Assembly (NCBI GenBank): GCA_963556195.1
Contig: CAUVYP010000244.1
Coordinates: forward strand, 558,001-622,000
Length of the DNA: 64,000 nt
Direction of reading: 5' to 3'
Source: Sepiola atlantica
Taxonomy: Eukaryota > Mollusca > Cephalopoda > Sepiida > Sepiolidae
The stretch's first letter is position 1, and each line of letters opens with the position of its first letter. The notes under the pieces were generated by a model that was given only the letters and a program-made list of their open reading frames with translations, had not been told where the DNA came from and did not search any database. The position numbers and the translations under genes were made by a program. Shown here piece by piece: positions 53,606-64,000 of this stretch.

Positions 53606-56600
53606 TTAGTGCGATTTTAAGTTGATATCGCTTTTGTTTATAACTTCCACATTTATGAGAATTGTGCTCCGAAACTTTGCAGACAATAGCGGACACACAT
53701 TTTCTACTGATGTACGAAGTTTCCGAAGTTCAGCTCTTGTACTCCCGGAGATATGTCGATACAAACTGAATACGCAAAACATAAACAAAATTTAGTGCGA
53801 TTTAAAGTTGATAAGTCTTTTGTTAATAAATTCCACATTTATAAGAATTGTGCTCCGAAACTTTGCAGACATTAGCGGACACACATTTTCTACTGAAGTA
53901 CCAAGTTTCAGAAGTTCAGCTCTTGTACTCCCGGAGATATGTCGATACAAACTGAATACGCAAAACATCAACAAAATTTAGTGCGATTTTAAGTTGATAT
54001 CGCTTTTGTTTATAACTTCCACATTTATAAGAATTGTGCTCCGAAACTTTGCAGACATTAGCGGACACACATTTTCTACTGAAGTACGAAGTTTCAGAAG
54101 TTCAGCTCTTGTACTCCCGGAGATATGTCGATACAAACTGAATACGCAAAACATCAACAAAATTTAGTGCGATTTTAAGTTGATATCGCTTGTGTTTATA
54201 ACTTCCACATTTATACAAATTGTGCTCTGAAACTTTGCAGACATTAGCGGACACACATTTTCTACTGAAGTACCAAGTTTCAGAAGTTCAGCTCTTGTAC
54301 TCCCGGAGATATGTCGATACAAACTGAATACGCAAAACATCAACAAAATTTAGTGCGATTTTAAGTTGATATCGCTTTTGTTTATAACTTCCACATTTTT
54401 ACAAATTGTGCTCTGAAACTTTGCAGACATTAGCGGACACACATTTTCTACTGAAGTACCAAGTTTCAGAAGTTCAGCTCTTGTACTCCCGGAGATATGT
54501 CGATACAAACTGAATACGCAAAACATCAACAAAATCTAGTGCGATTTTAAGTTGATATCGCTTTTGTTTATAACTTCCACATTAATAAGAATTGTGCTCT
54601 GAAACTTTGCAGACCTTAGCGGACACACATTTTCTACTGAAGTACCAAGTTTCAGAAGTTCAGCTCTTGTACTCCCGGAGATATGTCGATACAAACTGAA
54701 TACGCAAAACATCAACAAAATTTAGTGCGATTTAAAAGGTATATCGCTTGTGTAAATAACTTCCACATTTATAAGAATTGTGCTCCGAAACTTTGCAGAC
54801 ATTAGCGGACACACATTTTCTACTGAAGTACCAAGTTTCAGAAGTTCAGCTCTTGTACTCCCGGAGATATGTCGATACAAACTGAATACGCAAAACATCA
54901 ACAAAATTTAGTGCGATTTTAAGTTGATATCGCTTGTGTTTATAACTTCCACACTTATACAAATTGTGCTCTGAAACTTTGCAGACATTAGCGGACACAC
55001 ATTTTCTACTGAAGTACCAAGTTTCAGAAGTTCAGCTCTTGTACTCCCGGAGATATGTCGATACAAACTGAATACGCAAAACATCAACAAAATTTAATGC
55101 GATTTTAAGTTGATATCGCTTTTGTTTATAACTTCCACATTTATAAGAATTGTGCTCTGAAACTTTGCAGACATTAGCGGACACACATTTTCTACTGAAG
55201 TACCAAGTTTCAGAAGTTCAGCTCTTGTACTCCCGGAGATATGTCGATACAAACTGAATACGCAAAACATCAACAAAATTTAGTGCGATTTAAAAGGTAT
55301 ATCGCTTGTGTTAATAACTTCCACATTTATAAGAATTGTGCTCCGAAACTTTGCAGACATTAGCGGACACACATTTTCTACTGAAGTACCAAGTTTCAGA
55401 AGTTCAGCTCTTGTACTCCTGGAGATATGTCGATACAAACTGAATACGCAAAACATCAACAAAATTTAGTGCGATTTTAAGTTGATATCGCTTTTGTTTA
55501 TAACTTCCACATTTATGAGAATTGTGCTCCGAAACTTTGCAGACAATAGCGGACACACATTTTCTACTGATGTACGAAGTTTCAGAAGTTCAGCTCTTGT
55601 ACTCCCGGAGATATGTCGATACAAACTGAATACGCAAAACATCAACAAAATTTAGTGCGATTTTAAGTTGATATCGCTTGTGTTTATAACTTCCACATTT
55701 TTACAAATTGTGCTCTGAAACTTTGCAGACATTAGCGGACACACGTTTTCTACTGAAGTACAAAGTTTCAGAAGTTCAGCTCTTGTACTCCCGGAGATAT
55801 GTCGATACAAACTGAATACGCAAAACATCAACAAAATTTAGTGCGATTTTAAGTTGATATCGCTTTTGTTTATAACTTCCACATTAATAAGAATTGTGCT
55901 CTGAAACTTTGCAGACCTTAGCGGACACACATTTTCTACTGAAGTACCAAGTTTCAGAAGTTCAGCTCTTGTACTCCCGGAGATATGTCGATACAAACTG
56001 AATACGCAAAACATCAACAAAATTTAGTGCGATTTAAAAGGTATATCGCTTGTGTTAATAACTTCCACATTTATAAGAATTGTGCTCCGAAACTTTGCAG
56101 ACATTAGCGGACACACATTTTCTACTGAAGTACCAAGTTTCAGAAGTTCAGCTCTTGTACTCCCGGAGATATGTCGATACAAACTGAATACGCAAAACAT
56201 CAACAAAATTTAGTGCGATTTTAAGTTGATATCGCTTGTGTTTATAACTTCCACATTTATACAAATTGTGCTCTGAAACTTTGCAGACATTAGCGGACAC
56301 ACATTTTCTACTGAAGTACCAAGTTTCAGAAGTTCAGCTCTTGTACTCCCGGAGATATGTCGATACAAACTGAATACGCAAAACATCAACAAAATTTAAT
56401 GCGATTTTAAGTTGATATCGCTTTTGTTTATAACTTCCACATTTATAAGAATTGTGCTCTGAAACTTTGCAGACATTAGCGGACACACATTTTCTACTGA
56501 AGTACCAAGTTTCAGAAGTTCAGCTCTTGTACTCCCGGAGATATGTCGATACAAACTGAATACGCAAAACATCAACAAAATGTAGTGCGATTTAAAAGGT

Positions 56601-56767
56601 ATATCGCTTGTGTTAATAACTTCCACATTTATAAGAATTGTGCTCCGAAACTTTGCAGACATTAGCGGACACACATTTTCTACTGAAGTACCAAGTTTCA
56701 GAAGTTCAGCTCTTGTACTCCCGGAGATATGTCGATACAAACTGAATACGCAAAACATCAACAAAAT
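53606..56767. repeat. Right-side HOR, 17-monomer version (3162 bp)
   Basis: Class order: A B C D I J F D E F A2 I J F D E F. Markers shared with the next copy at 3162 bp are tttccgaag in A, aaatcta in J and cacacttatac in D (54908 and 58070). The I at 54350 has t at 29, as does 57512. Confidence 0.94.
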
Positions 56768-59700
56768 TTAGTGCGATTTTAAGTTGATATCGCTTTTGTT
56801 TATAACTTCCACATTTATGAGAATTGTGCTCCGAAACTTTGCAGACAATAGCGGACACACATTTTCTACTGATGTACGAAGTTTCCGAAGTTCAGCTCTT
56901 GTACTCCCGGAGATATGTCGATACAAACTGAATACGCAAAACATAAACAAAATTTAGTGCGATTTAAAGTTGATAAGTCTTTTGTTAATAACTTCCACAT
57001 TTATAAGAATTGTGCTCCGAAACTTTGCAGACATTAGCGGACACACATTTTCTACTGAAGTACCAAGTTTCAGAAGTTCAGCTCTTGTACTCCCGGAGAT
57101 ATGTCGATACAAACTGAATACGCAAAACATCAACAAAATTTAGTGCGATTTTAAGTTGATATCGCTTTTGTTTATAACTTCCACATTTATAAGAATTGTG
57201 CTCCGAAACTTTGCAGACATTAGCGGACACACATTTTCTACTGAAGTACCAAGTTTCAGAAGTTCAGCTCTTGTACTCCCGGAGATATGTCGATACAAAC
57301 TGAATACGCAAAACATCAACAAAATTTAGTGCGATTTTAAGTTGATATCGCTTGTGTTTATAACTTCCACATTTATACAAATTGTGCTCTGAAACTTTGC
57401 AGACATTAGCGGACACACATTTTCTACTGAAGTACCAAGTTTCAGAAGTTCAGCTCTTGTACTCCCGGAGATATGTCGATACAAACTGAATACGCAAAAC
57501 ATCAACAAAATTTAGTGCGATTTTAAGTTGATATCGCTTTTGTTTATAACTTCCACATTTTTACAAAGTGTGCTCTGAAACTTTGCAGACATTAGCGGAC
57601 ACACATTTTCTACTGAAGTACCAAGTTTCAGAAGTTCAGCTCTTGTACTCCCGGAGATATGTCGATACAAACTGAATACGCAAAACATCAACAAAATCTA
57701 GTGCGATTTTAAGTTGATATCGCTTTTGTTTATAACTTCCACATTAATAAGAATTGTGCTCTGAAACTTTGCAGACCTTAGCGGACACACATTTTCTACT
57801 GAAGTACCAAGTTTCAGAAGTTCAGCTCTTGTACTCCCGGAGATATGTCGATACAAACTGAATACGCAAAACATCAACAAAATTTAGTGCGATTTAAAAG
57901 GTATATCGCTTGTGTTAATAACTTCCACATTTATAAGAATTGTGCTCCGAAACTTTGCAGACATTAGCGGACACACATTTTCTACTGAAGTACCAAGTTT
58001 CAGAAGTTCAGCTCTTGTACTCCCGGAGATATGTCGATACAAACTGAATACGCAAAACATCAACAAAATTTAGTGCGATTTTAAGTTGATATCGCTTGTG
58101 TTTATAACTTCCACACTTATACAAATTGTGCTCTGAAACTTTGCAGACATTAGCGGACACACATTTTCTACTGAAGTACCAAGTTTCAGAAGTTCAGCTC
58201 TTGTACTCCCGGAGATAAGTCGATACAAACTGAATACGCAAAACATCAACAAAATTTAATGCGATTTTAAGTTGATATCGCTTTTGTTTATAACTTCCAC
58301 ATTTATAAGAATTGTGCTCTGAAACTTTGCAGACATTAGCGGACACACATTTTCTACTGAAGTACCAAGTTTCAGAAGTTCAGCTCTTGTACTCCCGGAG
58401 ATATGTCGATACAAACTGAATACGCAAAACATCAACAAAATTTAGTGCGATTTAAAAGGTATATCGCTTGTGTTAATAACTTCCACATTTATAAGAATTG
58501 TGCTCCGAAACTTTGCAGACATTAGCGGACACACATTTTCTACTGAAGTACCAAGTTTCAGAAGTTCAGCTCTTGTACTCCTGGAGATATGTCGATACAA
58601 ACTGAATACGCAAAACATCAACAAAATTTAGTGCGATTTTAAGTTGATATCGCTTTTGTTTATAACTTCCACATTTATGAGAATTGTGCTCCGAAACTTT
58701 GCAGACAATAGCGGACACACATTTTCTACTGATGTACGAAGTTTCAGAAGTTCAGCTCTTGTACTCCCGGAGATATGTCGATACAAACTGAATACGCAAA
58801 ACATCAACAAAATTTAGTGCGATTTTAAGTTGATATCGCTTGTGTTTATAACTTCCACATTTTTACAAATTGTGCTCTGAAACTTTGCAGACATTAGCGG
58901 ACACACGTTTTCTACTGAAGTACAAAGTTTCAGAAGTTCAGCTCTTGTACTCCCGGAGATATGTCGATACAAACTGAATACGCAAAACATCAACAAAATT
59001 TAGTGCGATTTTAAGTTGATATCGCTTTTGTTTATAACTTCCACATTAATAGGAATTGTGCTCTGAAACTTTGCAGACCTTAGCGGACACACATTTTCTA
59101 CTGAAGTACCAAGTTTCAGAAGTTCAGCTCTTGTACTCCCGGAGATATGTCGATACAAACTGAATACGCAAAACATCAACAAAATTTAGTGCGATTTAAA
59201 AGGTATATCGCTTGTGTTAATAACTTCCACATTTATAAGAATTGTGCTCCGAAACTTTGCAGACATTAGCGGACACACATTTTCTACTGAAGTACCAAGT
59301 TTCAGAAGTTCAGCTCTTGTACTCCCGGAGATATGTCGATACAAACTGAATACGCAAAACATCAACAAAATTTAGTGCGATTTAAAAGGTATATCGCTTG
59401 TGTTAATAACTTCCACATTTATAAGAATTGTGCTCCGAAACTTTGCAGACATTAGCGGACACACATTTTCTACTGAAGTACCAAGTTTCAGAAGTTCAGC
59501 TCTTTTACTCCTGGAGATATGTCGATACAAACTGAATACGCAAAACATCAACAAAATTTAGTGCGATTTTAAGTTGATATCGCTTTTGTTTATAACTTCC
59601 ACATTTATGAGAATTGTGCTCCGAAACTTTGCAGACAATAGCGGACACACATTTTCTACTGATGTACGAAGTTTCACAAGTTCAGCTCTTGTACTCCCGG

Positions 59701-60859
59701 AGATATGTCGATACAAACTGAATACGCAAAACATCAACAAAATTTAGTGCGATTTTAAGTTGATATCGCTTGTGTTTATAACTTCCACATTTTTACAAAT
59801 TGTGCTCTGAAACTTTGCAGACATTAGCGGACACACGTTTTCTACTGAAGTACAAAGTTTCAGAAGTTCAGCTCTTGTACTCCCGGAGATATGTCGATAC
59901 AAACTGAATACGCAAAACATCAACAAAATTTAGTGCGATTTTAAGTTGATATCGCTTTTGTTTATAACTTCCACATTAATAAGAATTGTGCTCTGAAACT
60001 TTGCAGACCTTAGCGGACACACATTTTCTACTGAAGTACCAAGTTTCAGAAGTTCAGCTCTTGTACTCCCGGAGATATGTCGATACAAACTGAATACGCA
60101 AAACATCAACAAAATTTAGTGCGATTTAAAAGGTATATCGCTTGTGTTAATAACTTCCACATTTATAAGAATTGTGCTCCGAAACTTTGCAGACATTAGC
60201 GGACACACATTTTCTACTGAAGTACCAAGTTTCAGAAGTTCAGCTCTTGTACTCCCGGAGATATGTCGATACAAACTGAATACGCAAAACATCAACAAAA
60301 TTTAGTGCGATTTTAAGTTGATATCGCTTGTGTTTATAACTTCCACATTTATACAAATTGTGCTCTGAAACTTTGCAGACATTAGCGGACACACATTTTC
60401 TACTGAAGTACCAAGTTTCAGAAGTTCAGCTCTTGTACTCCCGGAGATATGTCGATACAAACTGAATACGCAAAACATCAACAAAATTTAATGCGATTTT
60501 AAGTTGATATCGCTTTTGTTTATAACTTCCACATTTATAAGAATTGTGCTCTGAAACTTTGCAGACATTAGCGGACACACATTTTCTACTGAAGTACCAA
60601 GTTTCAGAAGTTCAGCTATTGTACTCCCGGAGATATGTCGATACAAACTGAATACGCAAAACATCAACAAAATGTAGTGCGATTTAAAAGGTATATCGCT
60701 TGTGTTAATAACTTCCACATTTATAAGAATTGTGCTCCGAAACTTTGCAGACATTAGCGGACACACATTTTCTACTGAAGTACCAAGTTTCAGAAGTTCA
60801 GCTCTTGTACTCCCGGAGATATGTCGATACAAACTGAATACGCAAAACATCAACAAAAT
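56768..60859. repeat. Right-side HOR, 22-monomer version (4092 bp)
   Basis: Class order: A B C D I J F D E F A2 I J F, then F A2 I J F, then D E F. It is the 17-monomer HOR with a 5-monomer tandem duplication inserted. All class and marker positions before the duplication match 53606..56767 monomer by monomer. Confidence 0.94.
58442..60301. repeat. 930-bp (5-monomer) tandem duplication in the 22-mer
   Basis: F A2 I J F at 58442..59371 repeats at 59372..60301. Later private changes separate the copies: aataggaattg in J at 59000, cttttactcc in F at 59372 and ttcacaag in A2 at 59558. It begins with the same F(ctcctggag)-A2-I module as the duplication at 37052. Confidence 0.93.
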
Positions 60860-61975
60860 TTAGTGCGATTTTAAGTTGATATCGCTTTTGTTTATAACTT
60901 CCACATTTATGAGAATTGTGCTCCGAAACTTTGCAGACAATAGCGGACACACATTTTCTACTGATGTACGAAGTTTCCGAAGTTCAGCTCTTGTACTCCC
61001 GGAGATATGTCGATACAAACTGAATACGCAAAACATAAACAAAATTTAGTGCGATTTAAAGTTGATAAGTCTTTTGTTAATAACTTCCACATTTATAAGA
61101 ATTGTGCTCCGAAACTTTGCAGACATTAGCGGACACACATTTTCTACTGAAGTACCAAGTTTCAGAAGTTCAGCTCTTGTACTCCCGGAGATATGTCGAT
61201 ACAAACTGAATACGCAAAACATCAACAAAATTTAGTGCGATTTTAAGTTGATATCGCTTTTGTTTATAACTTCCACATTTATAAGAATTGTGCTCCGAAA
61301 CTTTGCAGACATTAGCGGACACACATTTTCTACTGAAGTACCAAGTTTCAGAAGTTCAGCTCTTGTACTCCCGGAGATATGTCGATACAAACTGAATACG
61401 CAAAACATCAACAAAATTTAGTGCGATTTTAAGTTGATATCGCTTGTGTTTATAACTTCCACATTTATACAAATTGTGCTCTGAAACTTTGCAGACATTA
61501 GCGGACACACATTTTCTACTGAAGTACCAAGTTTCAGAAGTTCAGCTCTTGTACTCCCGGAGATATGTCGATACAAACTGAATACGCAAAACATCAACAA
61601 AATTTAGTGCGATTTTAAGTTGATATCGCTTTTGTTTATAACTTCCACATTTATAAGAATTGTGCTCTGAAACTTTGCAGACATTAGCGGACACACATTT
61701 TCTACTGAAGTACCAAGTTTCAGAAGTTCAGCTCTTGTACTCCCGGAGATATGTCGATACAAACTGAATACGCAAAACATCAACAAAATGTAATGCGATT
61801 TAAAAGGTATATCGCTTGTGTTAATAACTTCCACATTTATAAGAATTGTGCTCCGAAACTTTGCAGACATTAGCGGACACACATTTTCTACTGAAGTACC
61901 AAGTTTCAGAAGTTCAGCTCTTGTACTCCCGGAGATATGTCGATACAAACTGAATACGCAAAACATCAACAAAAT
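60860..61975. repeat. A-B-C-D-E-F hexamer (1116 bp)
   Basis: Six monomers with the same A-B-C-D start as the 17-mer, but D is followed by E and an F variant (aatgtaatg at its start) in place of I-J. The A has tttccgaag, as in 53606, 56768 and 61976. The next A-B-C-D starts immediately after, so this looks like a shortened HOR copy. Confidence 0.9.
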
Positions 61976-64000
61976 TTAGTGCGATTTTAAGTTGATATCG
62001 CTTTTGTTTATAACTTCCACATTTATGAGAATTGTGCTCCGAAACTTTGCAGACAATAGCGGACACACATTTTCTACTGATGTACGAAGTTTCCGAAGTT
62101 CAGCTCTTGTACTCCCGGAGATATGTCGATACAAACTGAATACGCAAAACATAAACAAAATTTAGTGCGATTTAAAGTTGATAAGTCTTTTGTTAATAAC
62201 TTCCACATTTATAAGAATTGTGCTCCGAAACTTTGCAGACATTAGCGGACACACATTTTCTACTGAAGTACCAAGTTTCAGAAGTTCAGCTCTTGTACTC
62301 CCGGAGATATGTCGATACAAACTGAATACGCAAAACATCAACAAAATTTAGTGCGATTTTAAGTTGATATCGCTTTTGTTTATAACTTCCACATTTATAA
62401 GAATTGTGCTCCGAAACTTTGCAGACATTAGCGGACACACATTTTCTACTGAAGTACCAAGTTTCAGAAGTTCAGCTCTTGTACTCCCGGAGATATGTCG
62501 ATACAAACTGAATACGCAAAACATCAACAAAATTTAGTGCGATTTTAAGTTGATATCGCTTGTGTTTATAACTTCCACATTTATACAAATTGTGCTCTGA
62601 AACTTTGCAGACATTAGCGGACACACATTTTCTACTGAAGTACCAAGTTTCAGAAGTTCAGCTCTTGTACTCCCGGAGATATGTCGATACAAACTGAATA
62701 CGCAAAACATCAACAAAATTTAGTGCGATTTTAAGTTGATATCGCTTTTGTTTATAACTTCCACATTTATAAGAATTGTGCTCTGAAACTTTGCAGACAT
62801 TAGCGGACACACATTTTCTACTGAAGTACCAAGTTTCAGAAGTTCAGCTCTTGTACTCCCGGAGATATGTCGATACAAAGTGAATACGCAAAACATCAAC
62901 AAAATTTAGTGCGATTTAAAAGGTATATCGCTTGTGTTAATAACTTCCACATTTATAAGAATTGTGCTCCGAAACTTTGCAGACATTAGCGGACACACAT
63001 TTTCTACTGAAGTACCAAGTTTCAGAAGTTCAGCTCTTGTACTCCCGGAGATATGTCGATACAAACTGAATACGCAAAACATCAACAAAATTTAGTGCGA
63101 TTTAAAAGGTATATTGCTTGTGTTAATAACTTCCACATTTATAAGAATTGTGCTCCGAAACTTTGCAGACATTAGCGGACACACATTTTCTACTGAAGTA
63201 CCAAGTTTCAGAAGTTCAGCTCTTGTACTCCCGGAGATATGTCGATACAAACTGAATACGCAAAACATCAACAAAATTTAGTGCGATTTTAAGTTGATAT
63301 CGCTTTTGTTTATAACTTCCACATTTATAAGAATTGTGCTCCGAAACTTTGCAGACATTAGCGGACACACATTTTCTACTGAAGTACCAAGTTTCAGAAG
63401 ATCAGCTCTTGTACTCCCGGAGATATGTCGATACAAACTGAATACGCAAAACATCAACAAAATTTAGTGCGATTTTAAGTTGATATCGCTTGTGTTTATA
63501 ACTTCCACATTTATACAAATTGTGCTCTGAAACTTTGCAGACATTAGCGGACACACATTTTCTACTGAAGTACCAAGTTTCAGAAGTTCAGCTCTTGTAC
63601 TCCCGGAGATATGTCGATACAAACTGAATACGCAAAACATCAACAAAATTTAGTGCGATTTTAAGTTGATATCGCTTGTGTTTATAACTTCCACATTTAT
63701 AAGAATTGTGCTCTGAAACTTTGCAGACATTAGCGGACACACGTTTTCTACTGAAGTACCAAGTTTCAGAAGTCCAGCTCTTGTACTCCCGGAGATATGT
63801 CGATACAAACTGAATACGCAAAACATCAACAAAATTTAGTGCGATTTAAAAGGTATATCGCTTGTGTTAATAACTTCCACATCTATAAGAATTGTGCTCC
63901 GAAACTTTGCAGACATTAGCGGACACACATTTTCTACTGAAGTACCAAGTTTCAGAAGTTCAGCTCTTGTACTCCCGGAGATATGTCGATACAAACTGAA
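61976..64000. repeat. Right-edge region, 10 complete monomers and one partial
   Basis: Class order: A B C D E F F C D L, then 165 bp of F cut by the window edge. B-C-D-E-F-F-C-D matches 41516 and 47840. The E at 62720 has acaaagtgaa (g at position 161), shared with the E at 33891, 42074 and 48398. Confidence 0.92.

Larger units (their letters stand above)
1..64000. repeat. 186-bp satellite DNA array with higher-order structure
   Basis: The whole window is head-to-tail copies of one 186-bp unit in a single orientation. Monomer starts (the tta before gtgcga) fall on an exact 186-bp lattice from 38 to 63836, apart from a +1 at 3378 and a -1 near 35412. This gives 343 complete monomers and two partial ones. 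Each carries the same landmarks in order: gtgcga, acttccacat, gaaactttgcagac, agcggacac, gtttcagaagttcagctc, ctcccggagatatg, tcgatacaaactgaatacgc. One monomer counted by hand has about 35% GC and no CpG depletion. There is no coding gene, RNA gene or mobile element in any stretch; every gap a reader might expect between genes is satellite. Such arrays are known as centromeric or heterochromatic DNA in eukaryotes; the location here is inferred, not shown. I do not recognise the family. Confidence 0.99.

Noticed and set aside
38..63832. Hundreds of 60-codon minus-strand open frames as genes
   Set aside because: They are the same frame in each satellite monomer, start at TTG, end at a shared TAA and differ mostly by amino-acid changes that follow repeat classes. 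There is no ribosome-binding site, promoter, signal peptide or domain I can recognise.
1..64000. CRISPR array
   Set aside because: The period is 186 bp with the whole unit repeated. There are no short repeats separated by unique spacers and no cas genes.
1..64000. Repetitive structural protein gene (silk, mucin or adhesin type)
   Set aside because: The frame is closed by TAA in almost every unit, and the conserved part of the monomer does not follow codon positions.
1..64000. Transposable element insertion or terminal repeats
   Set aside because: The lattice is continuous with no interrupted monomer, no target-site duplication and no transposase or reverse transcriptase frame.
1..64000. rRNA, tRNA or telomere-repeat content
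   Set aside because: No tRNA boxes, rRNA core sequence or short telomeric repeats are visible in any monomer class on either strand.
1..64000. Assembly artefact made by looping one read region
   Set aside because: Monomers carry many distinct class and private variants in long non-periodic orders, which a simple loop would not make. Local copy number could still be wrong in the most uniform stretch, 25521..28496.

Overview
This 64-kb window is one uninterrupted tandem array of a 186-bp satellite monomer. It holds 343 complete monomers (38..63835), plus 37 bp of a monomer at the left edge and 165 bp at the right edge, so the array continues past both ends. I see no gene, RNA gene, transposon, CRISPR array or unique sequence in it. 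Short open frames occur in almost every monomer on the minus strand, but they behave as a by-product of the repeat (period divisible by 3), not as genes.

The organism is most likely a eukaryote, because satellite arrays this long and regular are a eukaryotic feature. A hand count on one monomer (2642..2827) gives 66 G+C of 186 (about 35% GC). It has 6 CpG against about 5.8 expected from its base composition, so CpG is not depleted. That argues weakly against a heavily methylated vertebrate or plant genome and for an invertebrate such as an insect. I do not recognise the satellite family. A centromeric or pericentromeric location is a reasonable guess from size and organisation, but the sequence does not show it.

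Monomers fall into about a dozen classes, named here A, A2, B, C, D, D2, E, F, F2, G, H, I, J and L, with minor variants B2, C2, F3, F4 and J0. Monomer position 1 is the first t of the tta that precedes gtgcga. Class differences sit almost entirely in positions 11-82; positions 83-186 are nearly invariant. Classes recur in fixed orders, giving higher-order repeats (HORs).

Layout: 38..5246 mixed, with an E-F-C-D tetramer duplicated; 5247..10826 two exact copies of a 15-mer (2790 bp); 10827..12128 a junction; 12129..18080 two copies of a 16-mer (2976 bp); 18081..23846 decayed 16-mer with an 8-mer duplication; 23847..28496 an F2-A-B-H tetramer (744 bp) with four perfect-register copies; 28497..35563 mixed; 35564..40957 a 12-mer repeated at a 17-monomer interval through an internal 930-bp duplication; 40958..50815 mixed; 50816..60859 three successive versions of one HOR with 15, 17 and 22 monomers; 60860..64000 two A-B-C-D-E-F starts.

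Class use shifts along the window: G and D2 only left of about 23.1 kb, F2 only between 24.4 and 29.8 kb, A2, I and J only right of 28 kb. This looks like several generations of local amplification by unequal exchange in exact monomer register. Only two 1-bp indels break the 186-bp lattice (insertion at 3378, deletion near 35412). I found no undescribed gene system; what deserves attention is the repeat architecture.
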